Program-made: the position numbers and the translations under genes | Part shown: piece by piece, positions 8,101 to 22,360 of the stretch | How the letters are laid out: every line of letters begins with the position of its first letter | How positions within the stretch are numbered: the stretch's first letter is position 1 | The notes under the pieces: generated by a model | Told to the model about the DNA's origin: nothing | Database searches by the model: none | Seen by the model: the letters and a program-made list of their open reading frames with translations, nothing else | Assembly (NCBI GenBank): GCA_027257055.1 | Contig: JAPVLO010000039.1 | Span: 6,912,501-6,976,500 of the forward strand | Direction: 5' to 3' | Length of the DNA stretch: 64,000 nt | DNA from: Cephalopachus bancanus | Lineage: Eukaryota > Chordata > Mammalia > Primates > Tarsiidae

Positions 8101-10149
8101 TAACGGGTGAGAGTCAGGAGAGCATCCCCAGGGTTCTAGGGGAGGACTTCCCCTCACCTGGGCTGTAGGGTCTGTCCTCAGGGTAGTCTCAAAGCCCAGG
8201 GCCTGGCATAGGCCCCCCAGCGCCTCCACATCGTGCTGGGCCCCAGGCCGGCCTCGGATCACAGCCAGGAGGAGGGCGGCCCTGGCCCCGGACAGGTCAT
8301 ACTGAGTGCTGGGGCTGGGAGCCAGCTACAGGGAGGATGAAGGTGTGTTCTGAGTGGTCTGAGGGGACTCCAGCTCTTAGTCTCCCCTTCTGAGTCTCCT
8401 TGAGCCCCTGTCCCACATGAAACTGTAGCTGCATGACAACCCCTGCCCTGACCCTCACCTCAGGCCTCCAGGGCTCCGCGCCTCCCAGGCACAGTGACCC
8501 CCGCAAGGAGCTATGAAGGACAGGGCAGCAGCCACTCCCTGTGGACTCTTCAGCCACCCTGTGGAAGAGCTGGGGGACCAAGACCTTAGGGGCTGCTCCT
8601 TGGGGAGGTGGGGGAGGGTGCAACCCAGGCAGGTGGCCAGGAAGGGAGACTCACCCAGGCTCGTGGCTACTACAGTCTCTTTGGGGTTAGCTGCCAGGTG
8701 GAGGGAGGAGGCAGCAGGCAAAGGGCAGGGAAGCAGGGTGGCCACGAGCAAAACCTGGCTCTCATTCAGGCTCAAGGCCACAACTTCCCTGGGCATGGGT
8801 GGCCTCAAGTGGACAGTGGCCATACCATTCACCCCCACCCCATGGATCAGTGCACAGAGATGAGGACGCTCCCTAGGGCAGGGCCAGGCCTACCAGGAAG
8901 GCACACGGGCTGGGCGCTGCCTGGGGTAGGTGCCAGGCCTGGGCACGCCATGGAGCACACCTCTCACCTCCAGGGCCACCCAACTGCCCAGGGAGACCTT
9001 CAGCCCTGGGGACAGACTTGAGCCAGTCCTCACCACAGCCTCCGGGGTCCTACAGACTAAAAGGAGCAGTCACTGTCTGTGTGTGAAAAGGGCAGCCCAA
9101 AGTACAAATGTGGACACAAGGAAGGGCATCACTGACAGCCTGGAAGGGAAACATGGAGGACATGCCCAGCAGCAGGAGTTGCCTGGGCAAAGGCATAGAG
9201 GTGGGAGGCGTCTGAAATTTGGGGGAGTCCTGAGTGGAGGGTGTGGGTCAAGGACCCAAAGCTGACACCATTTGTTAGGCAATAAAGGTCCATACATGAA
9301 TGGGGGTGGGGGAGTGACCAAATCTAACCGTAACAGGCTCGGGGAGGTGGTAAGCTCAGCCCCCTGGGACTCCCCCTCTGGGCCCCCCACCTCTGTTAGC
9401 AGCTGCACCAGGGACCAGTGAGGAGAGCGGCTGCAGAGCTCTCTCAGGCCAGTGAGGAAGGCTCCAGGCTCCAGGGTGGCTGGATGGAGAGCAGGTGTTG
9501 AGCTGGAGGGAGTCCTGGGCTCTCCTGCCCAGTCCCAGCACTCCTGCCCGGGTCACTTACCCCCAGGGCCGCTGAAGAGCAGCAGGAAGACCTTGGGGCA
9601 CCCCTGCAGGGCTCCACAGTGGCTCAACTCCCGGATTAGCTGCTGTGGCTGCAACTGCCCACTGGGAGCCACCAAGGCCACTAAGGCACAGCCCACAGGA
9701 CCCCCATGGGCATCTAGCCTCTCCCGGAACCCAGCCAGCTCCTCAAGGAAGCCCTAGGGGCAAGAGCAAGGCCTGGTCTGAGTCAGGGGGTTCTGGGTCA
9801 TGGGGAGAGGCTGGTGCTGGGCCTTTGGGTCAGGTGAAAGACGAGGGCTCACCTGGACTGAGGCCTCCCTTCTCTCACAGCTCTTAAAGCCCAAAGCCCG
9901 GAACACACCCTCCAGGGCAGTAACTGCAGCAGCGGACACCCCAGGGCTGCTAAGTGACAGAGCCACTCTTGGCCCCTGCATGCTGTACTTCCCCTGGGAA
10001 GGCAAGATCAGAGCAGGTAGGGAGGGGCTGGGCAGGGATCAGGTATGGCTGGGCCAGGCGGTGCCTCCCACTACCTTTCTGCCTAGGCTGTCTTGAGCAT
10101 CTGCCAGCTGCACGGCCACCCGCAGGGTCCCAGCCACCAGGAAGGCCAT
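5001..10149 (-). CDS. CASP16: Caspase-16-like gene with two tandem caspase units, open in this genome
   Basis: Ten exons can be joined on the minus strand: 10149-10075, 9993-9853, 9753-9561, 9479-9391, 8569-8459, 8325-8158, 7690-7468, 7204-7088, 5805-5702 and 5114-5001. Every intron is GT-AG, the phases agree throughout, and the total is 1335 nt (444 residues plus stop). Residues about 26-203 form a degenerate caspase unit; residues about 204-444 form a second unit with catalytic His289 (in LMAHGG) and Cys331 (in QACRG). The p10 part has an AYR motif followed by FIQTLVEVL and ELLTE, as in caspase-14. There is no CARD, DED or pyrin prodomain. The neighbouring ZNF213 identifies the locus as that of human CASP16P, which is annotated as a pseudogene. 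The likely role is a caspase-14-type cysteine protease; substrate and tissue are unknown. The start ATG at 10149 is the first in a short exon with no in-frame stop close upstream, so a further 5' exon is possible. Confidence 0.8.
5702..5805 (-). CDS. CASP16: CASP16-like exon 9, p10
   Basis: This 104 nt exon encodes [20 protein letters not shown] and ends at ACTGAG|GTATGT. The Arg in AYR occupies the expected substrate-pocket position. An Alu lies in the preceding intron. Confidence 0.85.
5976..6265 (-). mobile_element. Alu in caspase intron
   Basis: Flanked by GAACAAGTTGTT at 5964-5975 and 6268-6279. Confidence 0.93.
6290..6480. mobile_element. L2 fragment
   Basis: The CATTTACCGTGGGCCTACTA and TGTGCCAGGTACTGGGC segment, followed by TGGAACTTACAG, is typical of L2 3' ends. 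Confidence 0.65.
7088..7204 (-). CDS. CASP16: CASP16-like exon 8, p20-p10 linker
   Basis: This 117 nt exon encodes the interdomain linker and [18 protein letters not shown], which matches the start of the caspase-14 p10 region (IPTYTDALHVYSTVEG type). Confidence 0.8.
7468..7690 (-). CDS. CASP16: CASP16-like exon 7, catalytic p20 core
   Basis: This 223 nt exon carries both catalytic residues: His in [13 protein letters not shown] and Cys in LLLQACRGG. It ends at CGTGGGG|GTGAGC. Confidence 0.88.
8158..8325 (-). CDS. CASP16: CASP16-like exon 6, second-unit p20 start
   Basis: This exon has 56 codons. It contains [20 protein letters not shown] and [15 protein letters not shown], very close to the start of the caspase-14 p20 domain. 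Confidence 0.85.
8459..8569 (-). CDS. CASP16: CASP16-like exon 5, end of first unit and bridge to second
   Basis: The exon gives 37 codons, phase 0 at both ends. [11 protein letters not shown] resembles [11 protein letters not shown], which ends the second unit. Where the second unit stops, this exon reads on through GAEPWRPE to the donor GAG|GTGAGG. The next intron is only 133 bp, which supports one fused gene. Confidence 0.65.
9391..9479 (-). CDS. CASP16: CASP16-like exon 4, first-unit p10
   Basis: This 89 nt exon encodes FLTGLREL and LVQLLTE, the counterpart of FIQTLVEVL and LLELLTE in exon 9. It follows exon 3 directly: no counterpart of the linker exon 8 is needed to keep the frame. Confidence 0.7.
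9561..9753 (-). CDS. CASP16: CASP16-like exon 3, degenerate p20 core
   Basis: This 193 nt exon is a paralogue of the 223 nt exon 7. It keeps [10 protein letters not shown] and [17 protein letters not shown]. It lacks about ten codons around the catalytic histidine and has FSGPGG where the active unit has QACRGG, so neither catalytic residue remains. The frame and the GTAAGT donor are intact. Confidence 0.75.
9853..9993 (-). CDS. CASP16: CASP16-like exon 2, first-unit p20 start
   Basis: The exon gives 47 codons, phase 0 at both ends. It aligns by eye with exon 6: a beta-strand-like start, then [11 protein letters not shown], which corresponds to [11 protein letters not shown] in the second unit. 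It is nine codons shorter at its 5' end. Confidence 0.7.
10075..10149 (-). CDS. CASP16: CASP16-like exon 1 (proposed start)
   Basis: This exon gives 25 codons from ATG at 10149 to the donor AAG|GTAGTG and ends in phase 0. It has no similarity I recognise. The frame stays open upstream of the ATG, so the true start could lie further 5'. Confidence 0.6.
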
Positions 10150-11240
10150 GGGGGTCAGTCGGAGCGTCTTCCAAGCACAGAGCACCGAGCTTATCTCCTG
10201 CTGGGCTCCCAGGGCCTTAACCCTTGCCCTCTCCTGAGCAACTCCTATTGCTCTGATAGTGAGCTGAGTTGGACTCTGGTCCCTCCCCTGGAGCCCTGGG
10301 TCCTGCTGCCCCAGCCTCGGCTGGTTCTCTTGCTCTCACTGACTTCCTGGCTGGCACTGACGTGCCCCTATCTGAGCCGGGAACCTGTGCCCAAGCCTAT
10401 TCTTAGCTCCCGGCCCATGCTCCTATCTGATCTTGTTACACTCCAGTGTCTCCCTTTGGAGTCAGCCAGCAGTACCAAAAAAGTCCTTGTACTGCTCCTG
10501 CCACCCTTACATGCGTTGAGCCCGTAAGGGCAAAAGTCACCAATTAGAATCAGCTGAAATCCACAGTGAGACCACGGTTGCTTCATCTGGAAATTGAGAC
10601 TTTCCCAGCAACCACAAGATGATGTGTGAATGGAGGGGCTGGTTGAGAAAGGGTCTGGGGGGACAGAGGCTGGCACACACAGATCAGTCACCAAGGGCCA
10701 GGAGTATCTTGTCTCCACCTGCCCCCACTCCCCCTAGGCAGGGTCCCTGAGGCCACCAGGTGAAAGGGGACAGGGTCAGCAAAAATGGAAGGAAGGGTTG
10801 TGCCTGGATGTTCACTGGTTCTGACCACACACCCACCAGCTCCAGGTGGGCCTTGGCCCCGGTAGGGAGAAGTCAGATGTCAGGGGTGGCAGGGAGGAAT
10901 GGCAAGCCGACTGTCCCACCCTTCTAACCAAGTCAGCTGTCCCTGAGGCCCTTTTCTCCTGTCACCAGTCAGGAAGAGGAGTGTCTGGACCAAGACCCTG
11001 AGTTCTGTTGGGGCAGGGAGGGTGCCCCAGAGCAGGGCAGGCACTGGCTGAAACAGGGGACAGGTACTCCAGGGGTCATGGCCGCCTCTCGGGGCCCAGC
11101 TGACCTGGAAGCCAAGGATGTAGCTCCCCCTGGTGACCACACAGCATCCTGTGCCACCAGGACTACCAGGCCAGGGGACAAGGGATGTGGATTTCAGGTA
11201 ACCCCGATCTCCCAGCAGCCACCTAAGAACAGAACAGCAT
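10150..11240. other. Intergenic DNA between the caspase start and the ZNF213 3' end
   Basis: Unique sequence without a recognised gene or repeat. It should contain the caspase promoter, yet it has no CpG island. Confidence 0.4.
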
Positions 11241-11256
11241 GAGAGAAGTTTCCACA

Positions 11257-11262
11257 TTTATT
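11257..11262 (-). terminator. Probable ZNF213 polyadenylation signal
   Basis: AATAAA is found on the minus strand about 920 nt after the ZNF213 stop, so 12183 to about 11240 would be its 3' UTR. This is the first canonical signal I see downstream. Confidence 0.55.
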
Positions 11263-12183
11263 CAAACCTTCTGCGGCCTTCCTGCAGCCTGCCTGGCTGC
11301 ACTCCTGGGAGGCCTGTGGTCTGTCCCTGTTAATGCAGATCTGCAAACAGTGCAGATGAAAACGATCGAATGTAGTGCTAAGAAGTCAGCAGCAAAGTGC
11401 TGATGAGTGCCAGTGCTAAGTACAACTCAGCCATGCCCCTGAAGAAGTGAGTGGCAGATGGGCACCCATTCTTGGTCTCCAGGGTTGGCCTCCTGTCACT
11501 AGAGCCACTGCCACCTTCACCAGACTGGCAGGTGTATACTCTCAGGGGCTCACATGGAAGACCCGTATGCTGAGGGCAAAGGCAGGCAGGCAGCTTCCAT
11601 GTGGCCAGGACAGAGGAGTCACAGCCTGGAAATGGGAAGGGGTGGAGGCCAAAAGCCCATGGCTGTGCCTAGATCCACATCCTCACAGGTGTGAGTCGAC
11701 TGTACTTCCCAAGGCCTAGCAGCCCCTGAGGGGTCCAGGCTGGTCCCCCACATGCACTGGAAGGCACAGGTTGGCAGGGCAGAGTGACCTGGCCCATGGA
11801 CCCATCCGAGAAGGCGGAGGACAAAGAACCACATGGCCAAATGAGGCTGAGGAGAGTTCTGGGAAAGGACCCTGGGCTCTGCCTGAGTCCCAACACCACG
11901 CTGCTGTCCTGCAAGGAATGTGCCAGCGTTCCAGAAAACGAAGGGATGAGAACCCCTGGGAGCAGAAGGCAGAAAGACAAGGGCCAGAGGGGAATTCCAC
12001 TTCCTGTGTGCACTGGGTAGTCCTCAGAGCAGAACAGGCAAGCTCTGAGTTTGGGGTCCCTTGGGCATTCAGGTGGTGGCCAAAGATGGGTGGAGAACCC
12101 AAGGTGCAAGGAGGAGCATGAGCCGCTGCCCAGGTCTCACAGGAGCCCCCGCCTCCTGGGCAGGGTCATGTCCCACCTGCTGC

Positions 12184-15651
<3,468 letters not shown>

Positions 15652-16131
15652 TTCCCTGGCCTATGGCTCAGGGCTGGTCGGCCTCAACCTGGGCCCCGGA
15701 GCCTGCCGTTTCAGTCTCCCAGGGGGATCCCCTGTGGCAGCTGGGCCAGCATCTAGACACGCACTCCTGGAGAAAGAACAAAATAGCAGGACTGGAGGAG
15801 GCACAAACAACAGCCTGAAGGGCCATCCTGGGTCTCTAGTCCCTATCCTTAGGGCCCTGAAGGTTTTTCTAGGCTTTACTGTAATGACTAGGTCATACGA
15901 TGGTCTCTTCTACTAATACAGGCCCACAACCCCTAATCTCAAAGTCTGAAATTCAAAACCCAGGTGTTTCATGACACATTTGACAGCAAAACCTAATGTT
16001 ACTCATTTGGCAGCACCACCTGACCTACTGATATGAGCATATTTGTAATCTCCATTACTCCTCAGCGTAAATGTTCATTTTTTATGGCAAAAGTATTAAC
16101 ATACATGTTCCACTTGCAAAAACTCATCAAG

Positions 16132-16395
16132 CTAGGCTGAGCATGGTGGCCCAAGCTTTGGGAGGCCAAGGCAGGAGGACTGCTTGAGCATAGGAATCCA
16201 ATACCCACTCTAGGCAACACAGAAAGACCTTGTCTCTACAAAAAATTTAAAAATTAGCTGGGCATAATGACACATGCCTGCAGTCCCAGCTATTCAGGAA
16301 GCTGAGGCAGCAAGATCTCCTAAGCCCAGGAGGTAGATGCTGTGGTGAGCCATGACTGTGTCAATACACTCCAGCCTGGGTGACACAGTGAGACA
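16132..16395 (+). mobile_element. Alu, old, tail lost
   Basis: Diverged J-like dimer without an A-tail. It lies inside an older repeat with short direct similarities on each side (15.93 and 16.55 kb). Confidence 0.8.
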
Positions 16396-16929
16396 AACAA
16401 ACCTACCTTGCCAGGCTATATACTTAACGAAGTTTTTCTGTAAATAAAATTTGTAGTTAACGTATTTGACTACTGAGTGTTGCCCAGATCCTTCTGAAGG
16501 TGTTCTTGCTATACTGTACGTGCACTGCATCGTTCTCAAATTTGAAAACTTCTGAATTCCAAAACACACCTGGCCCCAGAGTGTCAGAGAAGGGCTCATA
16601 GACACCATCCAAAGCCAGTTATCCACAGGTATATATAAATGAATGACTTTCCACTGTTAGTCTTTACAATGACTCTGAAAGTGTATTTTGGTAATTTCAC
16701 TAATTGATTTTTTTGCTTCAACAACAAAAATAACACAAACCATCATAATACAAAGGGGGAGTTTGAAACAATATAGAAATACATAAAACTCTCCCTTGCT
16801 GAACGCCGTTGCACCTATGATGTCCCAGACCTTTTCTCGTGCTTTTACTAAAAATGTCATTCACAGGAATTTTTAAAACGTGCTTGATGTGTTTCTGCAT
16901 AAACGAGATCTTGCTGGACAGTCGTCAGT

Positions 16930-17600
16930 GGCACCACGCGCTTCCGCGGTACGATGTGCTCCGGTCTCTTAACCACCGCCCGAGCGATGCATTCGGGTTG
17001 TTTCCAATTCTTGTCTGCTACACGGTTAGCACTTTATTTACTCTTCTGCTCCTCACAAGACCCCTCAAAGGTACGCGCGCCATTCCCATCCTCCGATGAG
17101 CGAGGAAGAGTCTCCTCGGAGAGGGCCGGGACTCACCAGGGTCGCTCGGCAGGATGCGGCAGGCAAGGACGCCGACCGAGCCCAAGCCCCCACTGTCCCC
17201 CGCGAGGAGCGGAGGGAGCGGCAGGGCGGGCGGCGGCCGCGCTGGGGTGACTGCCCAGGGACCGAGAGGGCGGAGGAGCGTGGGGATGGCCCCTCTGGCC
17301 TCCGCCTCGGGCGCCGGCCCCGCCCACCCGGAGCCCAGGGCTGGGTCTCGGAGCCCCGCGGCCCCCGGCGCCGGTCCCCGCCCCCGGGATGTACAACGCC
17401 CACGGGCGTCCGGGAGCTCCCAGTTCCGCCGCCTGGTCTCGGCGCCGGAAGTACGCGCGGGGCTGGCCGGGAAACAATGCAGCGCCTGCGCCCTGGCAAG
17501 CATCGGGACCTACACTCCGAGGAAGGCGGTTTTTCCATTGAGCCCGCCTTCTTCCCGACAGTTGACCAATAAGCGGTGAGGATTGCCAGGCTGTCCAATC
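16930..17600. promoter_or_regulatory. CpG-island promoter of ZNF213, probably bidirectional
   Basis: The stretch is dense in CpG and GC boxes and lies 1.3 kb upstream of the ZNF213 start codon. Two CCAAT boxes (near 17566 and 17595) sit at its distal edge. In human an antisense transcript (ZNF213-AS1) starts opposite ZNF213; the same layout is possible here. Confidence 0.65.
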
Positions 17601-17699
17601 GGAAGCCCCAAACACCGTACACGTTAACATACGTTATCCGGGATGGAGGGCGAGGGTCTGAATCTAGATTCGCTCTTTCCTCCTCCCTTTATTTCAAGA

Positions 17700-18000
17700 T
17701 TTCTCTGCGCCTTCGGCCTCTGAGCGGCAAAAAGGGGAAGCTAAGGATGGCCTGACGGGCGGAGACAGCGCCTGGCCCAGACACAAGTGCAGCTCCCGGA
17801 AGGGATGCGCTGGGGCGGACTCTTCCTTCCGCCCGGTGGCTCCCGGCCAAGGGGCCACGGGCAGGGAAGACTTGCATTCGGCCCTTAGGACCCGCTTCTC
17901 TGAGGCCTTTGGGACATGCCATCCAGTGAGGGACACCGTGCTTCCTGCGGCGTTTCTCGATCCTGCGTCGCTCAGCAGGCCGCAGGCGGGAAGCTGACCC
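17700..18000. promoter_or_regulatory. CpG-rich shoulder next to the ZNF213 island
   Basis: This is a second GC-rich block separated from the main island by about 100 bp of AT-richer DNA. No gene was recognised in it. Confidence 0.4.
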
Positions 18001-18004
18001 TATC

Positions 18005-18330
18005 TGAGTGTAGTTGCTCCGTGGGTTCTTGACTTCGCCGCAGAAAAGAATTTCAGAGCGAGTCCAAAATGTAGTTTAAAAGAAAAGTTATTAGAGAGGA
18101 AAACACGTTCAAGGGAGAACGCTGGTGCCTTAAATAATTCTTGAGATAATGGGAAAAGTTACTGTTTAAGTTTTCTCTTAGTTTAATTTTCTCTTTGGCC
18201 TCAGTGCTTCCAGTAACTCCCTATTGCCTTTATTGCCCTTGTGATTTCAAGATCAGGTCTGGTGTGCCTGGTCCATGGAATGATGATCAGAGGATTATTG
18301 CCCGATAAGAAGGCGCCTGGATGCCTGACC
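18005..18330 (-). mobile_element. Old ERV LTR or leader fragment
   Basis: GTGGGTTCTTGACTTCGCCG followed by AAAAGAATTTCAGAGCGAGT resembles the U5/leader region of old class I ERVs in reverse orientation. Family not certain. Confidence 0.35.
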
Positions 18331-18743
18331 CTCCAGTTCCTCGTTTATCTAACTTGCACCTGCCTGTGGAAGCTTGCCTATCTACATCTGAACTATGTTA
18401 GCTATGCCTGCTTCACTCCCACCAGTAGCTTCATCTCTACAGAGCTGAGTGACGTGTGTCCTAACCTGGAGAGGACCAGAGCAGGGGAGCCATGTCCAGG
18501 AATCTCAGGGTTCTTTTTTTCACACCCTTGGACCTGTTCCCATCCTTTCCACACCTTAACTCAGAGAATATCTCAGGCTCCACATTGTTTTCTGAAGTAG
18601 AAAGAGCTTTCTTGTTTTTTCTTGATTACATATGTGTTGGATCCTTGGAAAAGAAAAAAAAAGATTGGAATCTGTTCCTTCTGATAGTCACAAGGCTAGC
18701 TCCCTCATTCTGCTCAAATGTCACTCCCTCAAAAATGTCTTCC

Positions 18744-19044
18744 CGCTGGGCTCGGTGGCTCAGCCTGTAATCCCGCACCTTTGGGAGGCTGAGGTGAGTG
18801 GATTGCCTGAGCCCGCGGGTTCGAGACCCGCCTGGGCAGCAAGACCTCATCTCTACAATAAATCAAAAAATCAGCCGGGCGTGGTAGCGCGCGCCTGTAG
18901 TTCCGGCTACTTGGAAGGCTGAGGCGGAAGGATCGCCAGAGCCCAGCAGGCTTAGCCTGCGGTGGCCAGGAGCGGCCACTGCACTCCAGTCTGGGCGACT
19001 GAGACTCTGACTCAAAAAAAAAAAAAAACAAAACAAAACAAAAA
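18744..19044 (+). mobile_element. Alu (derived subfamily)
   Basis: Complete dimer. GTCTTCCC occurs on both sides. Confidence 0.92.
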
Positions 19045-19254
19045 GTCTTCCCTAGTTCTATGTAAATAACCTCTGTTCTGATGAGATAGGGCACATTCAG
19101 CATCATATGACTGTAGATAATCAGCCTTTGTTCTACCTTATTTTTCTTCAAACCTTTATCACTACCTGACATTATATAATTGTGTAATATTTGTCCCCCA
19201 CTACTTGACAATAATTAGCTTCATGAGGGCAGATTTTTTTTTTTACTGCCCACC

Positions 19255-19315
19255 CCTCAGCACCTATAATTGTGCCTGGTTCATGGTAGGTGCTCAATAA
19301 ATCTTTGTTGAATGA
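19255..19315. mobile_element. L2/MIR 3' end
   Basis: GTAGGTGCTCAATAAATCTT and TGTTGAATGAATGA are the classic 3' motif. Confidence 0.7.
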
Positions 19316-19562
19316 ATGATGTTGTAAACATTTCTAACATGACCATCTAGAAATAGGCACTATTATTATTTTAGACTGTTCTTACAATTCCATATTTATG
19401 AATGTATTTCTAATACAAATAATCACATTGTAAGTAATGTACTATTGACTCAACAGTACATCAGGTATATCTTTTCATATCAGCAAGCATACACAAAATT
19501 CATCAGTTTTGCAAGCGGTGTAGTACTTAATAGCATGGAAGTGTCATGTTAAAACAATCCCT

Positions 19563-19851
19563 GGCTGGGCTCGATGGCTCAGCCTGTAATCCCAGCACTT
19601 TGGGAGGCCGAGGTGAGTGGATTGCTTGAGCCCGTGGGTTCGAGACCCACCTGGGCAACTTGGCGAGCCCTCATCTCTACAATAAATAAAAAAGTAGCCG
19701 GGCATGGTAGTGCGTGCCTGTAGTTCCAGCTACTTGGAAGGCTGAGGTGGAAGGATCGCCGGAGCCCAGCAGGTCAAGGCTGCAGTGGTTGGAAGTGGCC
19801 ACTGCACTCCAGTCTGGGCAACAGAGTGAGACTCCAACTCAAAAAAAAACC
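19563..19851 (+). mobile_element. Alu (derived subfamily)
   Basis: Flanked by ACAATCCCT at 19554-19562 and 19852-19860. Confidence 0.93.
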
Positions 19852-20204
19852 ACAATCCCTAACCCTTGGACATTTAGATTGTTTCCATTACTCTATATTT
19901 GCAAATATGCTCCTACATACACCTTTGTGCATTTGCTTGAACATTTCCCTGACAAAACTAGAAATGGAGTTGCCAAATTAATTTTGAGCACTTATTTCCA
20001 AACAGTCCTTTAGAAAGAATGTAACACTTTGAACTCAATAATCAAATATTTATCTTCCTCTTTTCCCCCACATTTGGCCATTTACAGCATCCAATCAGTG
20101 TTGAAGTCAACCCAATTCAGTTGGGAAACAGTTTGATGTAGTTTCCATACATGCTCCACAGTAATGGAATATTACACTTATACATAACAATGGTTACCAT
20201 TTAT

Positions 20205-20596
20205 TGTGAGGTAAATGAAACCAGACCAGGCAAAACGGCAACAAAGGAGCCAAGAAAGATTTATTAGCGCAGTCCCGGGCGAGGTTCATCTGTCCATGTA
20301 GCTGTGGGCCGGAGAGGTCGCGCCCAGCAAGATGGGCGACGGGTTTATAAAGGGCACACTGAGAAAGCTGTGAGGGGGTCGGGGAGAGCAATCACTGGTT
20401 GGAACAGCTGTCACGTCTGCTGGCGATTGGCTGAATGGGGTTGCTAGAGTCGCTGTAACAGGTACTGGCTGGCTTTGCGGCTGGAGTCTCAGTTCCGGTT
20501 ACTCGTTTTTGCTGGCTCACTCTCACCCATTGTTCTCCTGGTCCGGGTTGGAGCCATCTTGTTGAGGCCCGCCCCTCCGGTACCTCCGGCCTTACA
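20205..20596 (-). repeat. 3' LTR of the ERV
   Basis: This 392 bp LTR matches the 5' LTR along its whole length. There is one 4-5 bp indel near the outer end, and most differences are transitions, many at CpG sites. Confidence 0.93.
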
Positions 20597-20672
20597 TTCC
20601 AGCCTTTTGGTTATAGGGGCGCCGGCTCGTTCTAGCTACTTCCTGCTGGGGAGGGGCAGCGTGGGGGGGGTC

Positions 20673-22353
20673 TTAAGGCTGGTATGGGGCCGGAGGTCGT
20701 TCAGACGGAAGGGGCGAGTATGAATGTAACAGTAGTTGGTTGACCGTTATTCGAGAGAGCTCTGCCAGGCACTGTTGGAGAAATCTAAAAATACACGGGG
20801 CCATCGACAAGAGGATAAACACAATTATCAGTGAGGTCAGGACAGGGAGAAGCCACATTAGGAGTTGGGGTTGCCACCACCCTGAGAATGGGCCTCTGGT
20901 CAGGTCTTCTCTCGGTTTTTGGAGGTTTTCTTGTAATTGTTTAATTCTGTCCTTGGCTATCCCTGATTTATTGGCATAGAAGCAGCATTCCCCCCTAAGA
21001 AATAGGCATATCCCTCCCTCTTTTGCTGTTAGCAGGTCTAGTCCCCGTCGATTCTGGAGGACCATGTCAGCCAGGGAATCTAGTTGTGTTTGTAAGTCTA
21101 GGACCGTGTCCGCCACCTGTTGTACGTCCTCGATCAGTTGGGAGGAGAGCTGTTTGTGAAAGTGAAGTGAGGATCCCAGCCCTGCTGCCCCCGTTCCCAT
21201 GGCCATGGTATTACCCAGCCCTGCCACGAGAGGTCAACTGCCCGCCTTACCCATGACATTAAGGAACCGACCAAGGGGACAGGCAGGCTTTGGTTGCTAT
21301 TACAGTGGTGGGGAGGAGGATGACAAGAATGCAGGACCCCGACCAGTCGGGGGGTAAGACCAGATAGATGGTAGTGCCGCACAGAAAGGCAGTCCCGTTA
21401 AGTGGGGGGCGGAGGGTGTTATTGGATTGGACCACGAGTGATCGTGAGCAGAGGCGGAAAGGGGCCCATCCGACCCTCAGGGTGCCATTTCATGTTATAC
21501 ACTGGGCCACGGGCAAGTCATCTGGGAGAGGGATGTCAGAATGCGGTAATGAAGGTGGACATTGGGTTGGAGGTGTAGGGAGAGTCCAATTTCCTGTGAC
21601 CGGGACAGGGGAGACCCAGGACTGGCCGGACCTGAGGCATAGCCAGCAGTCCTTTGCTAAGCAGGGGTTAGTAAGGTTAAGAAGGGTATGGGTTTTGTTA
21701 AGGACAGAAAGGAGTTCCGGGTTCATCTGATAAGGGCCTTGGGGTTTTGGGAGGTTGGGGTGCACCAACACTGGTCCACTGAAATGTTGAATGAGTTCTT
21801 CCATGACCCGCTTGGTGTTCTGCTGTTCTGCATAATCCTGCACCCCTCCCCCATCTGATTTACCCACAGGAGGTCTGAGGTTCCAGCAGATCTCTTGTCC
21901 CTGGTGCCCGGGACAAGAATACCCAGCACGTTGTCCCATGCTCCGTCCCGTCCAGGCCTGTTGTTTGGTTGGTCTGAGGCAGACCAAGGCTTGCTTGTAG
22001 CAAGGTGCCTGGACAAAAGAATGGAAGGTTGATGCTCAGTGGGGCAAGGGGGTATCTTTTCCTGGGGATTTGGTGGTGGGTCTTGTTCCCAGCAGCGGAC
22101 TGTGCCACTGCCGCCTGGGCAGCCCGCTTGGAAATCTCTTAACATTACTGCAGCCCCGTACTTTGTTTGCCTAGTTGGCACGAAAATGTTTGATGATAGC
22201 ACGTATGGGGAACCAGCCGGTAGAGTTGGGGTTTTCCTGCAGAGACGCAGCAGTTGCAAGTCCAATCAGCCATTCCCCATGTCATGGTAGAGTTATTGGT
22301 TAGGCTTACTAGCATCAATAGGCTAAACCGTAACCGGAGGGGTCCCACCTCAT
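20673..22353 (-). pseudogene. ERV envelope, disrupted
   Basis: The first ATG (22353) is followed by a frame change within the leader, and surface-subunit segments occur in several frames, with a CWLC motif at about 21.64 kb. The transmembrane part is open from about 21.23 to 20.67 kb: a heptad-type region, a CX6CC motif and a hydrophobic anchor near 20.83 kb. The SU-TM junction contains stops. Confidence 0.85.
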
Positions 22354-22360
22354 TAGATTT

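Noticed and set aside
17018..17630. Overlapping 140-185 codon frames in the ZNF213 promoter island
   Set aside because: Compositional, present on both strands and overlapping one another.
20673..21227. Possible domesticated envelope (syncytin-like)
   Set aside because: Only the transmembrane part is open; the leader and surface subunit have several frame changes and the junction contains stops, so domestication is not supported.
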